Source: an uncultured Bacteroidota bacterium (GTDB lineage Bacteria; Bacteroidota; Bacteroidia; B-17B0; Aurantibacillaceae). Taken from it: a DNA stretch of 6,208 nucleotides. Positions 6,202 to 6,208 of the stretch are shown piece after piece. Under the pieces are notes generated by a model. It did not search any database, was not told where the DNA came from, and worked only from the letters and a program-made list of their open reading frames with translations. The first letter of the stretch is position 1. Every line of letters begins with the position of its first letter. Position numbers and translations under genes: made by a program. The DNA lies in the NCBI GenBank assembly GCA_937868675.1, contig CALMNJ010000565.1, positions 1-6,208 on the forward strand, written 5' to 3'.

Positions 6202-6208
6202 ACGTAAA

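Overview
The window looks like chromosomal DNA of a Bacteroidota bacterium. The best evidence is the sigma factor gene at 2230-3093 (minus strand). It encodes the compact 287-residue primary sigma of that phylum, with its typical N-terminus (MRQLKITKSITNRES) and no region 1.1. The absence of Shine-Dalgarno sequences before the genes fits. I see no mobile element, tRNA, rRNA or CRISPR array. The genus cannot be told from this sequence.

Layout, left to right. (1) 1-2118, plus strand, cut by the left edge: a membrane protein with tandem YfiR-like (DUF4154) sensor domains, a long coiled coil, one transmembrane helix and a C-terminal SpoIIE/RsbU-type PP2C phosphatase domain. (2) 2119-2229: a short convergent gap holding a clear intrinsic terminator for the minus-strand gene. 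(3) 2230-3093, minus strand: rpoD, the housekeeping sigma factor. (4) 3094-3469: a 376-bp divergent intergenic region that probably carries the promoters of rpoD and of the next gene, though no convincing promoter could be assigned. (5) 3470-5872, plus strand: an 800-residue, apparently cytoplasmic, almost wholly coiled-coil protein of unknown function. Its first half contains eleven consecutive 22-residue (double-hendecad) repeats. (6) 5890-6201, plus strand, 17 bp further on: zapA, encoding an FtsZ-ring associated protein. The window ends 7 bp later.

The coiled-coil gene and zapA are probably one transcription unit. The small FtsZ-associated protein would then be made together with a very long rod-like protein, which makes the rod a candidate divisome or cytoskeletal scaffold. 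The phosphatase gene is a separate unit. It probably carries an extracytoplasmic signal across the inner membrane to a cytoplasmic serine/threonine dephosphorylation step, perhaps in a partner-switching pathway, but no partner gene lies in the window. The two most unusual items are the regular 22-residue repeat array in the zapA-linked protein and the closely similar duplicated YfiR-like domains in front of a PP2C phosphatase.
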